Positions 43,876 to 52,919 of a stretch of DNA of 64,000 nucleotides are shown piece after piece. The stretch comes from Flavobacteriales bacterium (GTDB taxonomy: Bacteria; Bacteroidota; Bacteroidia; Flavobacteriales; JASBRU01), in assembly GCA_030149285.1 (NCBI GenBank), contig JASBRU010000003.1:126001-190000 (forward strand). The letters are read 5' to 3'. Each line of letters begins with the position of its first letter. Position 1 is the stretch's first letter. A program made the translations under genes and the position numbers. The notes under the pieces are model-generated. The model worked only from the letters and a program-made list of their open reading frames with translations, was not told where the DNA came from and ran no database searches.

Positions 43876-44006
43876 TTATCCCTTTTTTCAAACTCTTCTT
43901 TACTCTTATCGTCTACACGTTTTACAATTAAATAAATGATAATTGCTATGGTGGCTATAATACCAAAGAAGTATAAGAATAATATAAAAATAGGGAATAA
44001 GACCAT
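43872..44006 (-). CDS. Small single-span membrane protein (44 residues)
   Basis: ATG at 44006, one base after the stop of the YbjQ gene, and a TAG stop at 43872. It encodes an N-terminal hydrophobic helix (LFPIFILFLYFFGIIATIAI) followed by a highly charged tail (VKRVDDKSKEEFEKRDN). The tight 1-nt junction, the full helix with a clean positive/charged boundary and the absence of other explanations support a real gene. Function unknown. Its stop overlaps that of the convergent hydrolase (CTAG palindrome). Confidence 0.7.
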   Translation of the reverse strand: MVLFPIFILFLYFFGIIATIAIIIYLIVKRVDDKSKEEFEKRDN

Positions 44007-44007
44007 C

Positions 44008-44322
44008 TTATTTTAGTTTTACAGCAGTACCAAAGGCTAAAATCTCGGCCGCATTTTGCATAACTGCTGAAGTTGTAAAACGAAGGTTTACTATAGCGTC
44101 AGCACCTAATTTTTGTGCATCTTGTGTCATTCTATGTAAAGCTTCTTCCCTAGAGTCAGCTAGTAGCTTTGTATATTCAGATATTTCACCGCCAACAATA
44201 TTCTTTAAACCGGCAAAAATATCTCTTCCAATATTACGAGCTCTAACAGTGCTTCCGCGTACAACACCAAGTGTTTCGCTTATTTCTCTGCCAGCTATTG
44301 TTTCTGTAGTAGTAATTATCAT
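44008..44322 (-). CDS. YbjQ/UPF0145 family protein
   Basis: A 104-residue protein of the YbjQ family, often annotated heavy-metal-binding. Segments are GREISETLGVVRGSTVRARNI, DIFAGLKNIVGGEISEYTKLL and AQKLGADAIVNLRFTTSAVMQ. Members form pentameric or decameric rings; metal binding is inferred and not visible here. A 44-codon membrane ORF follows 1 nt downstream, probably in the same operon. Confidence 0.93.
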   Translation of the reverse strand: MIITTTETIAGREISETLGVVRGSTVRARNIGRDIFAGLKNIVGGEISEYTKLLADSREEALHRMTQDAQKLGADAIVNLRFTTSAVMQNAAEILAFGTAVKLK

Positions 44323-44632
44323 CTTTAATTATTTATTTGTATAAAACTTGTTAGTAAATATATCTCATTTTTTGTGAAACATTTATATGATTTGATAGTT
44401 TTATGAGAGTAGTAAAGTACTACAGACAGGGAAAGTAGTTTAGATTATACATAAATGAACTCTTTTGTTAAAGTTTAACTAATATGAAAGGAGGGCGGTT
44501 AAATGATATCTAGTCCGAAGAAAAATTTACCAATCAATAATAATTCTATAATCCCTAAAACGGATAGGAAATAACACCGATTCCGTTTACGGTGCTAGAA
44601 TGATTGGTAGAAGTAAACGGATTTAATTATAT
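44323..44632. other. Non-coding region with several inverted repeats and a pseudoknot-like arrangement
   Basis: No convincing ORF. Visible structure: GTAGTA/TACTAC hairpin at 44409-44423; a 13-nt palindrome GTTAAAGTTTAAC at 44467-44479; and two interleaved 9-bp pairings, TACCAATCA (44528-44536) with TGATTGGTA (44601-44609) and TCCGTTTAC (44582-44590) with GTAAACGGA (44613-44621). This is the topology of a pseudoknot. Local alternatives also exist (CACCG/CGGTG at 44575-44594). It could be a small RNA on the + strand ending at the hairpin at 44633, or a structured leader of the YbjQ gene on the minus strand. No TAnnTTTG promoter is clear on either side. Confidence 0.4.
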
Positions 44633-44657
44633 AAGCCCCGCTATATGCGGGGCTTTC
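44633..44657. terminator. Hairpin terminator beside clpB
   Basis: Perfect stem AAGCCCCGC / GCGGGGCTT with a 5-nt loop, directly after the clpB stop on the minus strand. The T-run is short on both strands (TTTCTT on +, TT then ATAT on minus), so orientation is uncertain. Confidence 0.7.
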
Positions 44658-44661
44658 TTAT

Positions 44662-47274
44662 TTAATTCATTTGACTTAACTCTTCTTCATTTCTGAAGAT
44701 TAGTGTTTCATTTTCTGCATCAATAAGTATAATACTATCACTATTAATATGGCCAGAAAGAATTTTCTTAGATAACTCGTTCATTACCTGCTTCTGGATA
44801 ATACGTTTTATAGGTCTTGCACCGTATTGCGGATCATACCCCATTTTACTTATTAACTGTATTGCTTTAGGTGTAGCATCAATTGTTACGTCTTGCTTCT
44901 TTAAAAGCTGTTTTAAGAGATTTATTTGAAGTTTGGTGATGTTCTCAACATCCTTCTCACTTAAAGGCGTAAACATGATGATTTCATCTAAGCGATTTAA
45001 AAACTCCGGACGAATAGATTTTCTTAAAAGAGCCATTACTTGTCTTTTAGCTTCTTCCATTGCTTCGTCTTTATTATTTCCATTAACATTTTCAAACTGC
45101 TCCTGAATTAAGTGAGAGCCAATATTTGAAGTCATGATAATAATGGTGTTTTTAAAGTTTACCAAACGCCCTTTGTTATCAGTTAATCTACCATCATCTA
45201 ACACTTGCAAGAGTGTATTAAACACATCAGGATGTGCCTTTTCTATTTCATCTAATAAGATAACAGAGTAGGGCTTACGTCTTACCGCTTCTGTAAGCTG
45301 TCCACCTTCATCATAGCCTACATACCCCGGAGGAGCACCAAGTAGCCTACTTACAGAGTGGCGTTCTTGATATTCACTCATATCAATTCTGGTCATTAAG
45401 CTTTCATCATTAAATAAAAACTCTGCCAGTGCTTTAGCCAACTCTGTTTTACCAACCCCAGTAGTTCCTAAGAATAAGAAAGACCCTATTGGTTTCTTTT
45501 CATCTTGTAAACCAGCTCTGCTTCGTCTTACAGCATCAGATATGGCTACAATTGCTTCTTCTTGACCAATAACTCTTTTATGGAGCTCATCTTCAAGCTT
45601 TAATAACTTCTCGCGTTCACTTTGCAACATTTTTGTTACAGGTATACCTGTCCACCTAGATACAACATCAGCTATATCCTCACTATCTACCTCTTCTTTA
45701 ATTAAGGGCGAACCGCTTTGTATTTCAGCAATTTTTGCTTTGTAGCTTTCAAGCTTATCCTCAGCTTCTTTAACTTTACCGTATCTAATCTCGGCTACTT
45801 TTCCGAAATCTCCGGCTCTTTCTGCCTGTTCAGCCTCATATTTTAATTGCTCTATACTTTCTTTGGCTTGTTGTATTCCTTCTACAATATCTCGTTCTGT
45901 TTGCCATTTAGCTTGTATAGTTTTTCTCTCATCATTAAGGTTGGCAAGTTCTTCTTTTAAATATGCTAACTTCTTAGTATCCTTTTCTCTTTTAATTGCT
46001 TCTTGCTCAATCTCAAGCTGCATTATCTTTCTATCCAGCACATCTAATTCTTCCGGTTTAGAATTAATCTCCATTCTAAGTTTAGATGCAGCTTCATCAA
46101 TCAAGTCAATTGCTTTATCTGGTAGAAAACGGTCGTTTATATAGCGTTGAGATAATTCTACAGCAGATATAATAGCCTCATCCTTAATTCTTACTTTATG
46201 GTGAGTTTCGTACTTTTCTTTAATACCTCTTAATATTGATATCGCAGAGTCAGTATCCGGCTCATTTACCATTACCTTCTGAAACCTTCTTTCTAATGCT
46301 TTATCTTTCTCAAAGTACTTTTGGTATTCATTTAAGGTAGTGGCTCCAATAGCTCTTAATTCACCACGGGCTAAGGCAGGTTTTAAGATGTTTGCAGCAT
46401 CCATTGCTCCTTCGCCTGCACCAGCACCAACAAGGGTGTGTATTTCATCTATAAATAGTACTATATCACCATCAGAAGAAGTAACCTCTTTTACAACGGA
46501 TTTTAGTCTTTCTTCAAACTCTCCTTTGTATTTTGCTCCTGCAATAAGAGCTCCCATATCTAAAGAGAATAATTGCTTATCTTTTAAATTCTCGGGGACA
46601 TCGCCATTTATTATACGATGAGCCATTCCTTCTGCAATTGCAGTTTTACCCACACCGGGCTCACCAATTAATATTGGGTTGTTTTTAGTTCTCCTAGATA
46701 ATATTTGAAGAACCCTTCTGATTTCTTCATCTCTACCAATTACAGGGTCTAGTTTATTATCTCTTGCTAATTGATTTAGGTTTTTTGCATACTTATTTAA
46801 TGCATTATAAGAGTCTTCTGCGCTAGCAGAAGTTACTTTACTTCCTTTCCTCAATTCTTGAATTGCTGTTTTTAAATCCTTCTCATTTACACCATTGTCT
46901 TTTAATAATTGTGCAATAGTATCCTTGCTAGAAAGTATGCCTAATAAAATATGTTCAATAGATACGTATTCATCTCCAAACTCCTTTAATAGGGAAGAGG
47001 CTTTAGTTAAAGCAGTAGAAGCCGACCTTGATAATTGAACTGTACCGCCTTCAACTTTAGGATAGGATTCTATTATTTTTTCTAATGCTTTTTCAAATAC
47101 GTTCGTATTTACATTTAGCTTGTTTAATAGATAAGGGGTTACATTTTCATCAACTTCTAATAGAGCTTTTAAAATGTGTCCGTTTTCTATAATTTGATGA
47201 CCATAGCCTGCAGCAATAACCTGTGCTTGCTGTATAGCCTCTTGTGATTTTATTGTGAAATTATTGAAATTCAT
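44662..47274 (-). CDS. clpB: ATP-dependent disaggregase ClpB
   Basis: An 870-residue hexameric Hsp104/ClpB disaggregase that works with DnaK. The N-domain (about 1-150) carries two Clp-N repeats (FTIKSQEAIQQAQ). NBD1 has Walker A GEPGVGKTAIAEG and Walker B VLFIDEIHTLVGAGAGEGAMD. The middle coiled-coil (about 400-530) is rich in Glu/Lys and distinguishes ClpB from ClpA/ClpC. NBD2 has GTTGVGKTELAKA, VILLDEIEKAHPDVFN and the C-terminal YGARPIKRIIQK. Length and order are complete. AGACA/TGTCT repeats lie 77-101 nt upstream. Confidence 0.97.
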   Translation of the reverse strand: MNFNNFTIKSQEAIQQAQVIAAGYGHQIIENGHILKALLEVDENVTPYLLNKLNVNTNVFEKALEKIIESYPKVEGGTVQLSRSASTALTKASSLLKEFGDEYVSIEHILLGILSSKDTIAQLLKDNGVNEKDLKTAIQELRKGSKVTSASAEDSYNALNKYAKNLNQLARDNKLDPVIGRDEEIRRVLQILSRRTKNNPILIGEPGVGKTAIAEGMAHRIINGDVPENLKDKQLFSLDMGALIAGAKYKGEFEERLKSVVKEVTSSDGDIVLFIDEIHTLVGAGAGEGAMDAANILKPALARGELRAIGATTLNEYQKYFEKDKALERRFQKVMVNEPDTDSAISILRGIKEKYETHHKVRIKDEAIISAVELSQRYINDRFLPDKAIDLIDEAASKLRMEINSKPEELDVLDRKIMQLEIEQEAIKREKDTKKLAYLKEELANLNDERKTIQAKWQTERDIVEGIQQAKESIEQLKYEAEQAERAGDFGKVAEIRYGKVKEAEDKLESYKAKIAEIQSGSPLIKEEVDSEDIADVVSRWTGIPVTKMLQSEREKLLKLEDELHKRVIGQEEAIVAISDAVRRSRAGLQDEKKPIGSFLFLGTTGVGKTELAKALAEFLFNDESLMTRIDMSEYQERHSVSRLLGAPPGYVGYDEGGQLTEAVRRKPYSVILLDEIEKAHPDVFNTLLQVLDDGRLTDNKGRLVNFKNTIIIMTSNIGSHLIQEQFENVNGNNKDEAMEEAKRQVMALLRKSIRPEFLNRLDEIIMFTPLSEKDVENITKLQINLLKQLLKKQDVTIDATPKAIQLISKMGYDPQYGARPIKRIIQKQVMNELSKKILSGHINSDSIILIDAENETLIFRNEEELSQMN

Positions 47275-47350
47275 AGATGTAATTATTCAGTGTTTTTAAT
47301 TATACATTACTCATATCAAATTAAGTTCCAATTTTAAAAACCTGAAAATA

Positions 47351-47375
47351 TGTCTGATTAAAAGACAAAATGTCT
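47351..47375. repeat. TGTCT/AGACA repeats upstream of clpB
   Basis: TGTCT (47351-47355), AGACA (47363-47367) and TGTCT (47371-47375), spaced so that the middle element can pair with either flank. They lie 77-101 nt before the clpB start, in the region where its promoter or operator should be. Confidence 0.35.
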
Positions 47376-47380
47376 GAAAT

Positions 47381-47407
47381 AAAAAAGCCTCGGCGTTAAC
47401 CGAGGCT
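47381..47407 (-). terminator. Terminator of the large T9SS gene
   Basis: Perfect stem AGCCTCGG / CCGAGGCT with a 6-nt loop. Read on the minus strand it is followed by TTTTTTATTT. It lies 23 nt after the stop of the 1572-residue protein gene. Confidence 0.88.
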
Positions 47408-47429
47408 TCTATATTTATATATCTACTAG

Positions 47430-50400
47430 TTATTTAGTAACAACCATTCTACGTGTTAAAGCAGCTCCTTTATATTCAAAAGTAATAAAATAAATACCAC
47501 TTTGCCATTCGGTAGAATTAATCTCATATCTGTTACCACCAACACTTGCATTTACAGTTTCTGATACAAGGGGTTGCCCCATCATATTATATACTGTAAA
47601 CTTCACTTCACCAGCATCAACTAATGAGTAATCTAAGTAAGACACCCCATTTGATGGATTAGGAGTAATTTCTCCTAAGAATATATCTTTTAATATATCT
47701 TCTTCAAGACCTATAAAGTTACATGCTGAAACTGCAAATGGAGACTCGTCAAAACAGAAGTCATCAATTGCCCAACCTGGCTGTTCAACAGTGTAATCTG
47801 AACCAAATCTGAAACGGAAAATTGTAGGACCAGATAACTGGAAGCTAACATCAGTAAAAGCAGAATCCCATTGACCGCCAGAGCTACCTGTCCAACCTGG
47901 GTTTATTTGTTCTAAACTAGTAACAAAGTTTGTGTTATACCAGTTTCCGCCATGACTACCAACCAATTCCCATGTAACACCACCATCTTGTGAAGCTTCA
48001 ATTAGACCTCCATCATGATAAAGCTCTGTTTCAAATAGGTGCATAAAGCTTATTCTATAACACTGACCTGAATCTACATTGTATACACTAGTAAATAAAG
48101 CAGACTCTTCTAATCTTGTATAATCTGAATTTAGCTTTGTAACCCAAGCATTAGGTGGAGAAAATGCAGGACCAATACTTGCTCCGGGCACACCCCATTC
48201 CCACGAGTTACTAGGCTTGTAAGTAATAGCATCTCTTGAAAGGAAAGTAGCGCCTCCATCAAAGTTTGTACAACTTGGGAATACACTTGTTGTATCTAAA
48301 ATTGTAACAGCTATACATAAAGTATCATCTTCAGGTAATAAATCTCTTAAACCGTTAGGGAAACGTGTAACAAAACATACATCATGAGTTCCTGGAGGTG
48401 CGTCCCAAACAAATGATAAGGTATCTTCATAAGTACCATTAGTAATTATCTTTTTAAAGCTAAATGCTTCAGTAGAAACTAATGTATTTGGAGCAGGACC
48501 AGCCTCATCAATATATAACTCTACAACTACACTATCTAAATCATTAGCCCCAGTATTACGTATAATAAGCCCAAATTGGTTATTTCCTGGAATAGGTAGG
48601 GGAGAGATAGTATATGCAGAATCTGGTGAAGCAGAACGCTGTGGAGGTGCTATAATCCCAAGATTATCAATTGCCCATCCATCAGAATTATTTGTAGCCG
48701 GATCAGATGCAAATCTAAATCTAGTAACTAATGGTGAAGTGTTGCCATTATAAAAGTTTAATGGATACATAGAGTGAATCCAACCACCTGTTGAGCCAGA
48801 GAAGCCATTACCTCCTAATGCACTTACAGGGTTTTTGCTATCATACCAGTTTTGAGTTACTGCAGATGCAGCCCCTTCTAGAGATACCCATATGGCACCC
48901 GCTCCTAAATACTCAACTCTACCACCATCTACACCGCCTTCAGATGCCATCCATTGATCAAAATGAAACTGAATATCTTCTAGAGTGTCAACGTACAAAA
49001 TAGGTGCATATAGCATTTCATTTGCATCATTTCTATAATTACCATCTAAATCAATCTCCCATACATTTGGAGCACTAATAGCAGAGTTTATTGGTCCGGT
49101 AGGAGCTCCTAACTCCCATTGTCTTAAACCATCACCTATTTTTGATTTTTGATATAGAGAGGTATCACCATTATCAAAACCATCTACGTATCTAAAATTA
49201 TTATAGTTAGTTAAAGTATCTCTTGTAAAACCAAAAGTTTCTCTACAAATACTATCATTAAAAGTATTAATATCTCCCGTCATGGTTGTCCAAGCACATA
49301 AGTCAAACCTACCTACGGGTGCAGCAATAGTATTTGAAGGAATTGATAACAAATCATCCGCACCAGGAGCAATTGTACCTGTGTAAATAGCTGTACCCGT
49401 AACCCCATCGTAGCTATATGTAACAGGTATATTTGTTGCTGGTGTTGTACCAAAGTTTCTGATTCGTAATTGAACATTAGATACATTACCTGCTCTTAAA
49501 TACTCAAAAGGGTTAACAATTTCCGATACGCCAACATCTACAGCTTGTCTATCGTAAACATGTATATCATCAATTGCAATATCACTATTATCAGATGTTA
49601 ATGTTCTTCTTGCAATAAAGCGTATAGCTAAAGAGCTATCAGCAAATGCTGATAAATCAACTGACTGATATCTCCAGTCTTCAATTTTACTTGTTTGCTT
49701 TTGACCAACTAGGGCAGGAGCAACAATTGGAAACCAATTACCACCATTCATATTATCCGTTTTACCCTGTATAACCAATCTATCAACAGAAGATCCATAC
49801 ATATGGTAATAAAAGTCTAAATGAGGGCTAGTCATGCCTGAGAAGTCAAAACATACAGATTCAAATCTAGCAACTACATCTAGAGTACTTGTTGAGTTAT
49901 TAGATTCTGCATATAAAAACTGTCCTTTAGTAGTTCCTAAGGTATGATCGTATACAGGACCTGAGTTTTCATCTATAGTAATACCTTGATTTACATAAAA
50001 TGCATAATTATCATTCGTAGGACTTGCTGTAGGCACTAACTCCCAACCATTTAAATTAGGACCTAATACCCCAGGGTTTTGATTGGCAGGATTACCTCTG
50101 GTTGAGTTTTCAAAGTCTTCAATAAAAGGAAATGATGTTATTGGTAAGTATACCTCATATGTAGCAGTAGTACAGTCATTAGTAATGTCTACATCTCCAG
50201 TTAAATTAACACAAGTATTAATTGTGTAAGTTCCTGGCGTAGACATATCAACACCTGTATTAAATGTGTAAGTATATGTTTCGCCAGGCTCCAATGAATC
50301 TGGTGCAAAACTAATAACCTCATTAACTGTAACTGGGCCACTTGGTCCTGTTATGGTATGAGATACAGGTATAGAGTGTAAAAATGCGCCTCCTTCATTT

Positions 50401-52148
50401 GTAAATGTAATTGTTACTGAATCATTTGCACTATAAGAACATAGCCCAGCTATGGGAGCATCTATACTATTCATTTCAAGCTCAAATGATGGTGGCTCAA
50501 AAATATTTATATCGTCAATAGCTAAATCTTGTAAACTACTACCTCCGGCAGATTCAAATATACCTTTAGCACCTCTAATACGAATAACAACAGGTACATC
50601 ACTATTACCATATTGCCATAATGATAAAGATTTTTGCTCCCAAGGATCGCTTCCAAGCGTTTGTTTTTCACCACTAATGCTGTTACCATTAATATTAGCA
50701 TCCCAATTAATAGTACCTGTACTGTTTGTATCAGTACCAATATCAATAGATATACTACCTACATCAGCGCCGTACATATAGTACCAATAAGTCATTTTTG
50801 GAGAAACAATATTACTGAAATCCAAACATGGTGTTACTAATACTCCTTGATTACCGGTAGTTTGGTTAGACTCAAGATACATATACTTACCAGCAGGTGT
50901 TTTTAATGTATTATCAGCCGAAGGACCTGTATTAGCAGTGGGTGTAGAGCCACTAAATGGTATCCATGTATATCTAGAGGGTATATTGGTAGGTTGCCTA
51001 TCCCAAAAAGCTTCAATCAACCCAAAGTTATTTGTAGGAGGAGTAGGAATAGAGAAGTTTGTTTCAAAGTCTTCTGCCCATGGCACAAACTCTAAGTTAC
51101 CTGGGTTAGCACCAACTGCCCCGCACATGGGCGGTAAGCCCGCTCTAATATCGAAACAATAAAAAGAGGTATCCGATGGTAATACGGTTTTATTTTGACA
51201 TGGATTTGATAAATCTACGGCTACTACTTGATAGCAAATGGTATCAAATACACTTTGAGCAGGTATACTATCTAAATATTGATTAGCACCTTGAGGGGTT
51301 AACTGAACTGTATCTGTAACACCACCATTTACTTTATAAACAACATATACAGAGTCTATACCTGATTGAGCATCAGAAGCATTATAGTCTATAGGAAAAG
51401 GGCCTGTAACAAAAACAGCATTATTTGGGTTTGCACCTGGGTTACCTGTGTTAGCAGTAAGTACTGGAGGTATAATTTCGCAAGGTGCAGCCTTAACCTC
51501 TATATTATCTATATACCAACCAGCCGAAGGTTGTGTGTTACTTTGAGGTGTAATTACAAACCTAACTTTTGCATTTGCAGTATTAGCAAGTAATGTTGAT
51601 ACTTCAAAAACCTCATGTCTCCACATTGTCTGAGTAGGAGGGTCATTATTGCCTGCAGTAGTCCAAGGCTGACCATCTTGAAAATATGATCCTCCATTGA
51701 AGAAAAAGTTACTGGCAAATAATGGATCCGTTCCCTGATATTGATTGTTATCCAATTCTTGCCATGTTGTACCACCATCAGAAGAAACTTGAATGACTGC
51801 TTGGTCAGTGAACCTAACTTTAGCAATGTTATCAAACTCTAAAAGCACAAATACATTACCAATGGTACTGAAAGTATTTGTCTCGAAGTACAAAGTGTCA
51901 CCGCCACTCATAGATTGAGCAGGTGTCTGAATATGAATATCAGCAAAATAAGAGTTTGTTGGACTAGTTGATACAATAGTTGTTCTATCCCAATTAAAAA
52001 TAGCAGGACTTGAAGTACCAATTATACCCTGAGTACCTTGAACAGGAAGTACTTCAAAGTCTTCGTAGTATACAGTTGATACTACTTGTGAAAAACCAGC
52101 GGATAAAGTAAATGTTAAGAGTATTAACGAAAGTAATAGCTTTCTCAT
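47430..52148 (-). CDS. Large T9SS-secreted protein with five jelly-roll (MAM-like) modules
   Basis: A 1572-residue exported protein. The signal peptide is LLLSLILLTFTLSAGFSQ. Five modules of about 200 residues follow. Each begins with a DFE/DGFD/NFDGG-type strand (YYEDFEVLP, WAEDFETNF, FIEDFENST, RYVDGFDNG, CTNFDGGAT), and most end in an IDDI/AIDN/AIDDF strand (LAIDDINIF, DIAIDDIHVY, GWAIDNLGI, GWAIDDFCF). Between them lie CARDB-like stretches (VSNVQLRIRNFGTTPATNIPV). The T9SS type A domain ends the protein (ITPNPSNGVSYLDYS, QSGIYFITF). It probably binds polysaccharide or cells; no active site is seen. The ATG at 52148 gives a standard signal peptide; a longer frame from 52175 adds nine unlikely residues. 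Confidence 0.88.
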   Translation of the reverse strand: MRKLLLSLILLTFTLSAGFSQVVSTVYYEDFEVLPVQGTQGIIGTSSPAIFNWDRTTIVSTSPTNSYFADIHIQTPAQSMSGGDTLYFETNTFSTIGNVFVLLEFDNIAKVRFTDQAVIQVSSDGGTTWQELDNNQYQGTDPLFASNFFFNGGSYFQDGQPWTTAGNNDPPTQTMWRHEVFEVSTLLANTANAKVRFVITPQSNTQPSAGWYIDNIEVKAAPCEIIPPVLTANTGNPGANPNNAVFVTGPFPIDYNASDAQSGIDSVYVVYKVNGGVTDTVQLTPQGANQYLDSIPAQSVFDTICYQVVAVDLSNPCQNKTVLPSDTSFYCFDIRAGLPPMCGAVGANPGNLEFVPWAEDFETNFSIPTPPTNNFGLIEAFWDRQPTNIPSRYTWIPFSGSTPTANTGPSADNTLKTPAGKYMYLESNQTTGNQGVLVTPCLDFSNIVSPKMTYWYYMYGADVGSISIDIGTDTNSTGTINWDANINGNSISGEKQTLGSDPWEQKSLSLWQYGNSDVPVVIRIRGAKGIFESAGGSSLQDLAIDDINIFEPPSFELEMNSIDAPIAGLCSYSANDSVTITFTNEGGAFLHSIPVSHTITGPSGPVTVNEVISFAPDSLEPGETYTYTFNTGVDMSTPGTYTINTCVNLTGDVDITNDCTTATYEVYLPITSFPFIEDFENSTRGNPANQNPGVLGPNLNGWELVPTASPTNDNYAFYVNQGITIDENSGPVYDHTLGTTKGQFLYAESNNSTSTLDVVARFESVCFDFSGMTSPHLDFYYHMYGSSVDRLVIQGKTDNMNGGNWFPIVAPALVGQKQTSKIEDWRYQSVDLSAFADSSLAIRFIARRTLTSDNSDIAIDDIHVYDRQAVDVGVSEIVNPFEYLRAGNVSNVQLRIRNFGTTPATNIPVTYSYDGVTGTAIYTGTIAPGADDLLSIPSNTIAAPVGRFDLCAWTTMTGDINTFNDSICRETFGFTRDTLTNYNNFRYVDGFDNGDTSLYQKSKIGDGLRQWELGAPTGPINSAISAPNVWEIDLDGNYRNDANEMLYAPILYVDTLEDIQFHFDQWMASEGGVDGGRVEYLGAGAIWVSLEGAASAVTQNWYDSKNPVSALGGNGFSGSTGGWIHSMYPLNFYNGNTSPLVTRFRFASDPATNNSDGWAIDNLGIIAPPQRSASPDSAYTISPLPIPGNNQFGLIIRNTGANDLDSVVVELYIDEAGPAPNTLVSTEAFSFKKIITNGTYEDTLSFVWDAPPGTHDVCFVTRFPNGLRDLLPEDDTLCIAVTILDTTSVFPSCTNFDGGATFLSRDAITYKPSNSWEWGVPGASIGPAFSPPNAWVTKLNSDYTRLEESALFTSVYNVDSGQCYRISFMHLFETELYHDGGLIEASQDGGVTWELVGSHGGNWYNTNFVTSLEQINPGWTGSSGGQWDSAFTDVSFQLSGPTIFRFRFGSDYTVEQPGWAIDDFCFDESPFAVSACNFIGLEEDILKDIFLGEITPNPSNGVSYLDYSLVDAGEVKFTVYNMMGQPLVSETVNASVGGNRYEINSTEWQSGIYFITFEYKGAALTRRMVVTK

Positions 52149-52187
52149 ATTTAAGTGTTTACAGTTTTCATACAATTACCTGACTAA

Positions 52188-52195
52188 CAAATATA
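52188..52195 (-). promoter_or_regulatory. -7 element of the large T9SS gene promoter
   Basis: CAAATATA, read TATATTTG on the minus strand, an exact TAnnTTTG match 40-47 nt before the ATG. No TTTG at the -33 position. Confidence 0.45.
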
Positions 52196-52309
52196 ACAAA
52201 ACAGCCGCATTTTTCCATTAACGCGGGAGTTTTATAATCTTTACAATTATTTAAAGTCAATTAAATGTTATTTGCCGTGAAGTTATAATTATTTTCCGAT
52301 AGAGAAAAC

Positions 52310-52918
52310 CTATTTAACGTTTACTGTAAATACTTCTCGCTCACTTAAGAAGCCTTTTATAGAGTCGTTTTTATAGATTTTACCAACTCCTGCGGGAGTA
52401 CCGGTAAAAATTAAATCGCCAATTTTTAGAGTAAAATATTTTGAAACATAAGCGATGATTTTATCAACAGAGAATAACATTTCTGATGTGTTGGCAGACT
52501 GCACTGTTTTTTCATTAACCTCTAAATGAAAATTTAAATCATTGATATCGAGTTCATTCTTATCTATCATTTTTCCAACAATAGCAGAACCATCAAATGC
52601 TTTTGCTTTTTCCCACGGAAGCCCTTTTTCTTTACATTTCTGTTGAACATCTCTTGCAGTAAAATCTACACCCAGTGTAACTTGGTTGTAATATTTATGT
52701 GCAAACTCTTCTTGTATGTGCTTTCCTAGTCTGTTTATTCTTACTACTACTTCTGCTTCATAATGCACCTCTTCAGAAAAATCAGGGATAAAAAAGGGCA
52801 TTTTCTTTGGTACAACAGCAGTTTCGGGTTTTAAAAAAATCACAGGCTCTTTAGGAACCTCATTATTCAGTTCTTTTGCATGATCTGCATAGTTCCTACC
52901 CACACATATAATTTTCAT
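52310..52918 (-). CDS. Fumarylacetoacetate hydrolase family protein (short form)
   Basis: A 202-residue FAH-fold enzyme without the N-terminal domain of true fumarylacetoacetase. Metal-binding residues are in VHYEAEVVVRINRLG and LGVDFTARDVQQKCKEKGLPW, and the C-terminal GDLIFTGTPAGVGKI is the family end motif. Relatives include acylpyruvate hydrolase, oxaloacetate tautomerase/decarboxylase and HpaG-type isomerases; the exact reaction is not decidable. The start is 1 nt after the stop of the exonuclease gene, so the two form an operon. Confidence 0.9.
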   Translation of the reverse strand: MKIICVGRNYADHAKELNNEVPKEPVIFLKPETAVVPKKMPFFIPDFSEEVHYEAEVVVRINRLGKHIQEEFAHKYYNQVTLGVDFTARDVQQKCKEKGLPWEKAKAFDGSAIVGKMIDKNELDINDLNFHLEVNEKTVQSANTSEMLFSVDKIIAYVSKYFTLKIGDLIFTGTPAGVGKIYKNDSIKGFLSEREVFTVNVK

Positions 52919-52919
52919 A

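Noticed and set aside
45863-46621. Two 93-codon open frames opposite clpB
   Set aside because: Antisense to conserved ClpB motifs; no independent coding evidence.
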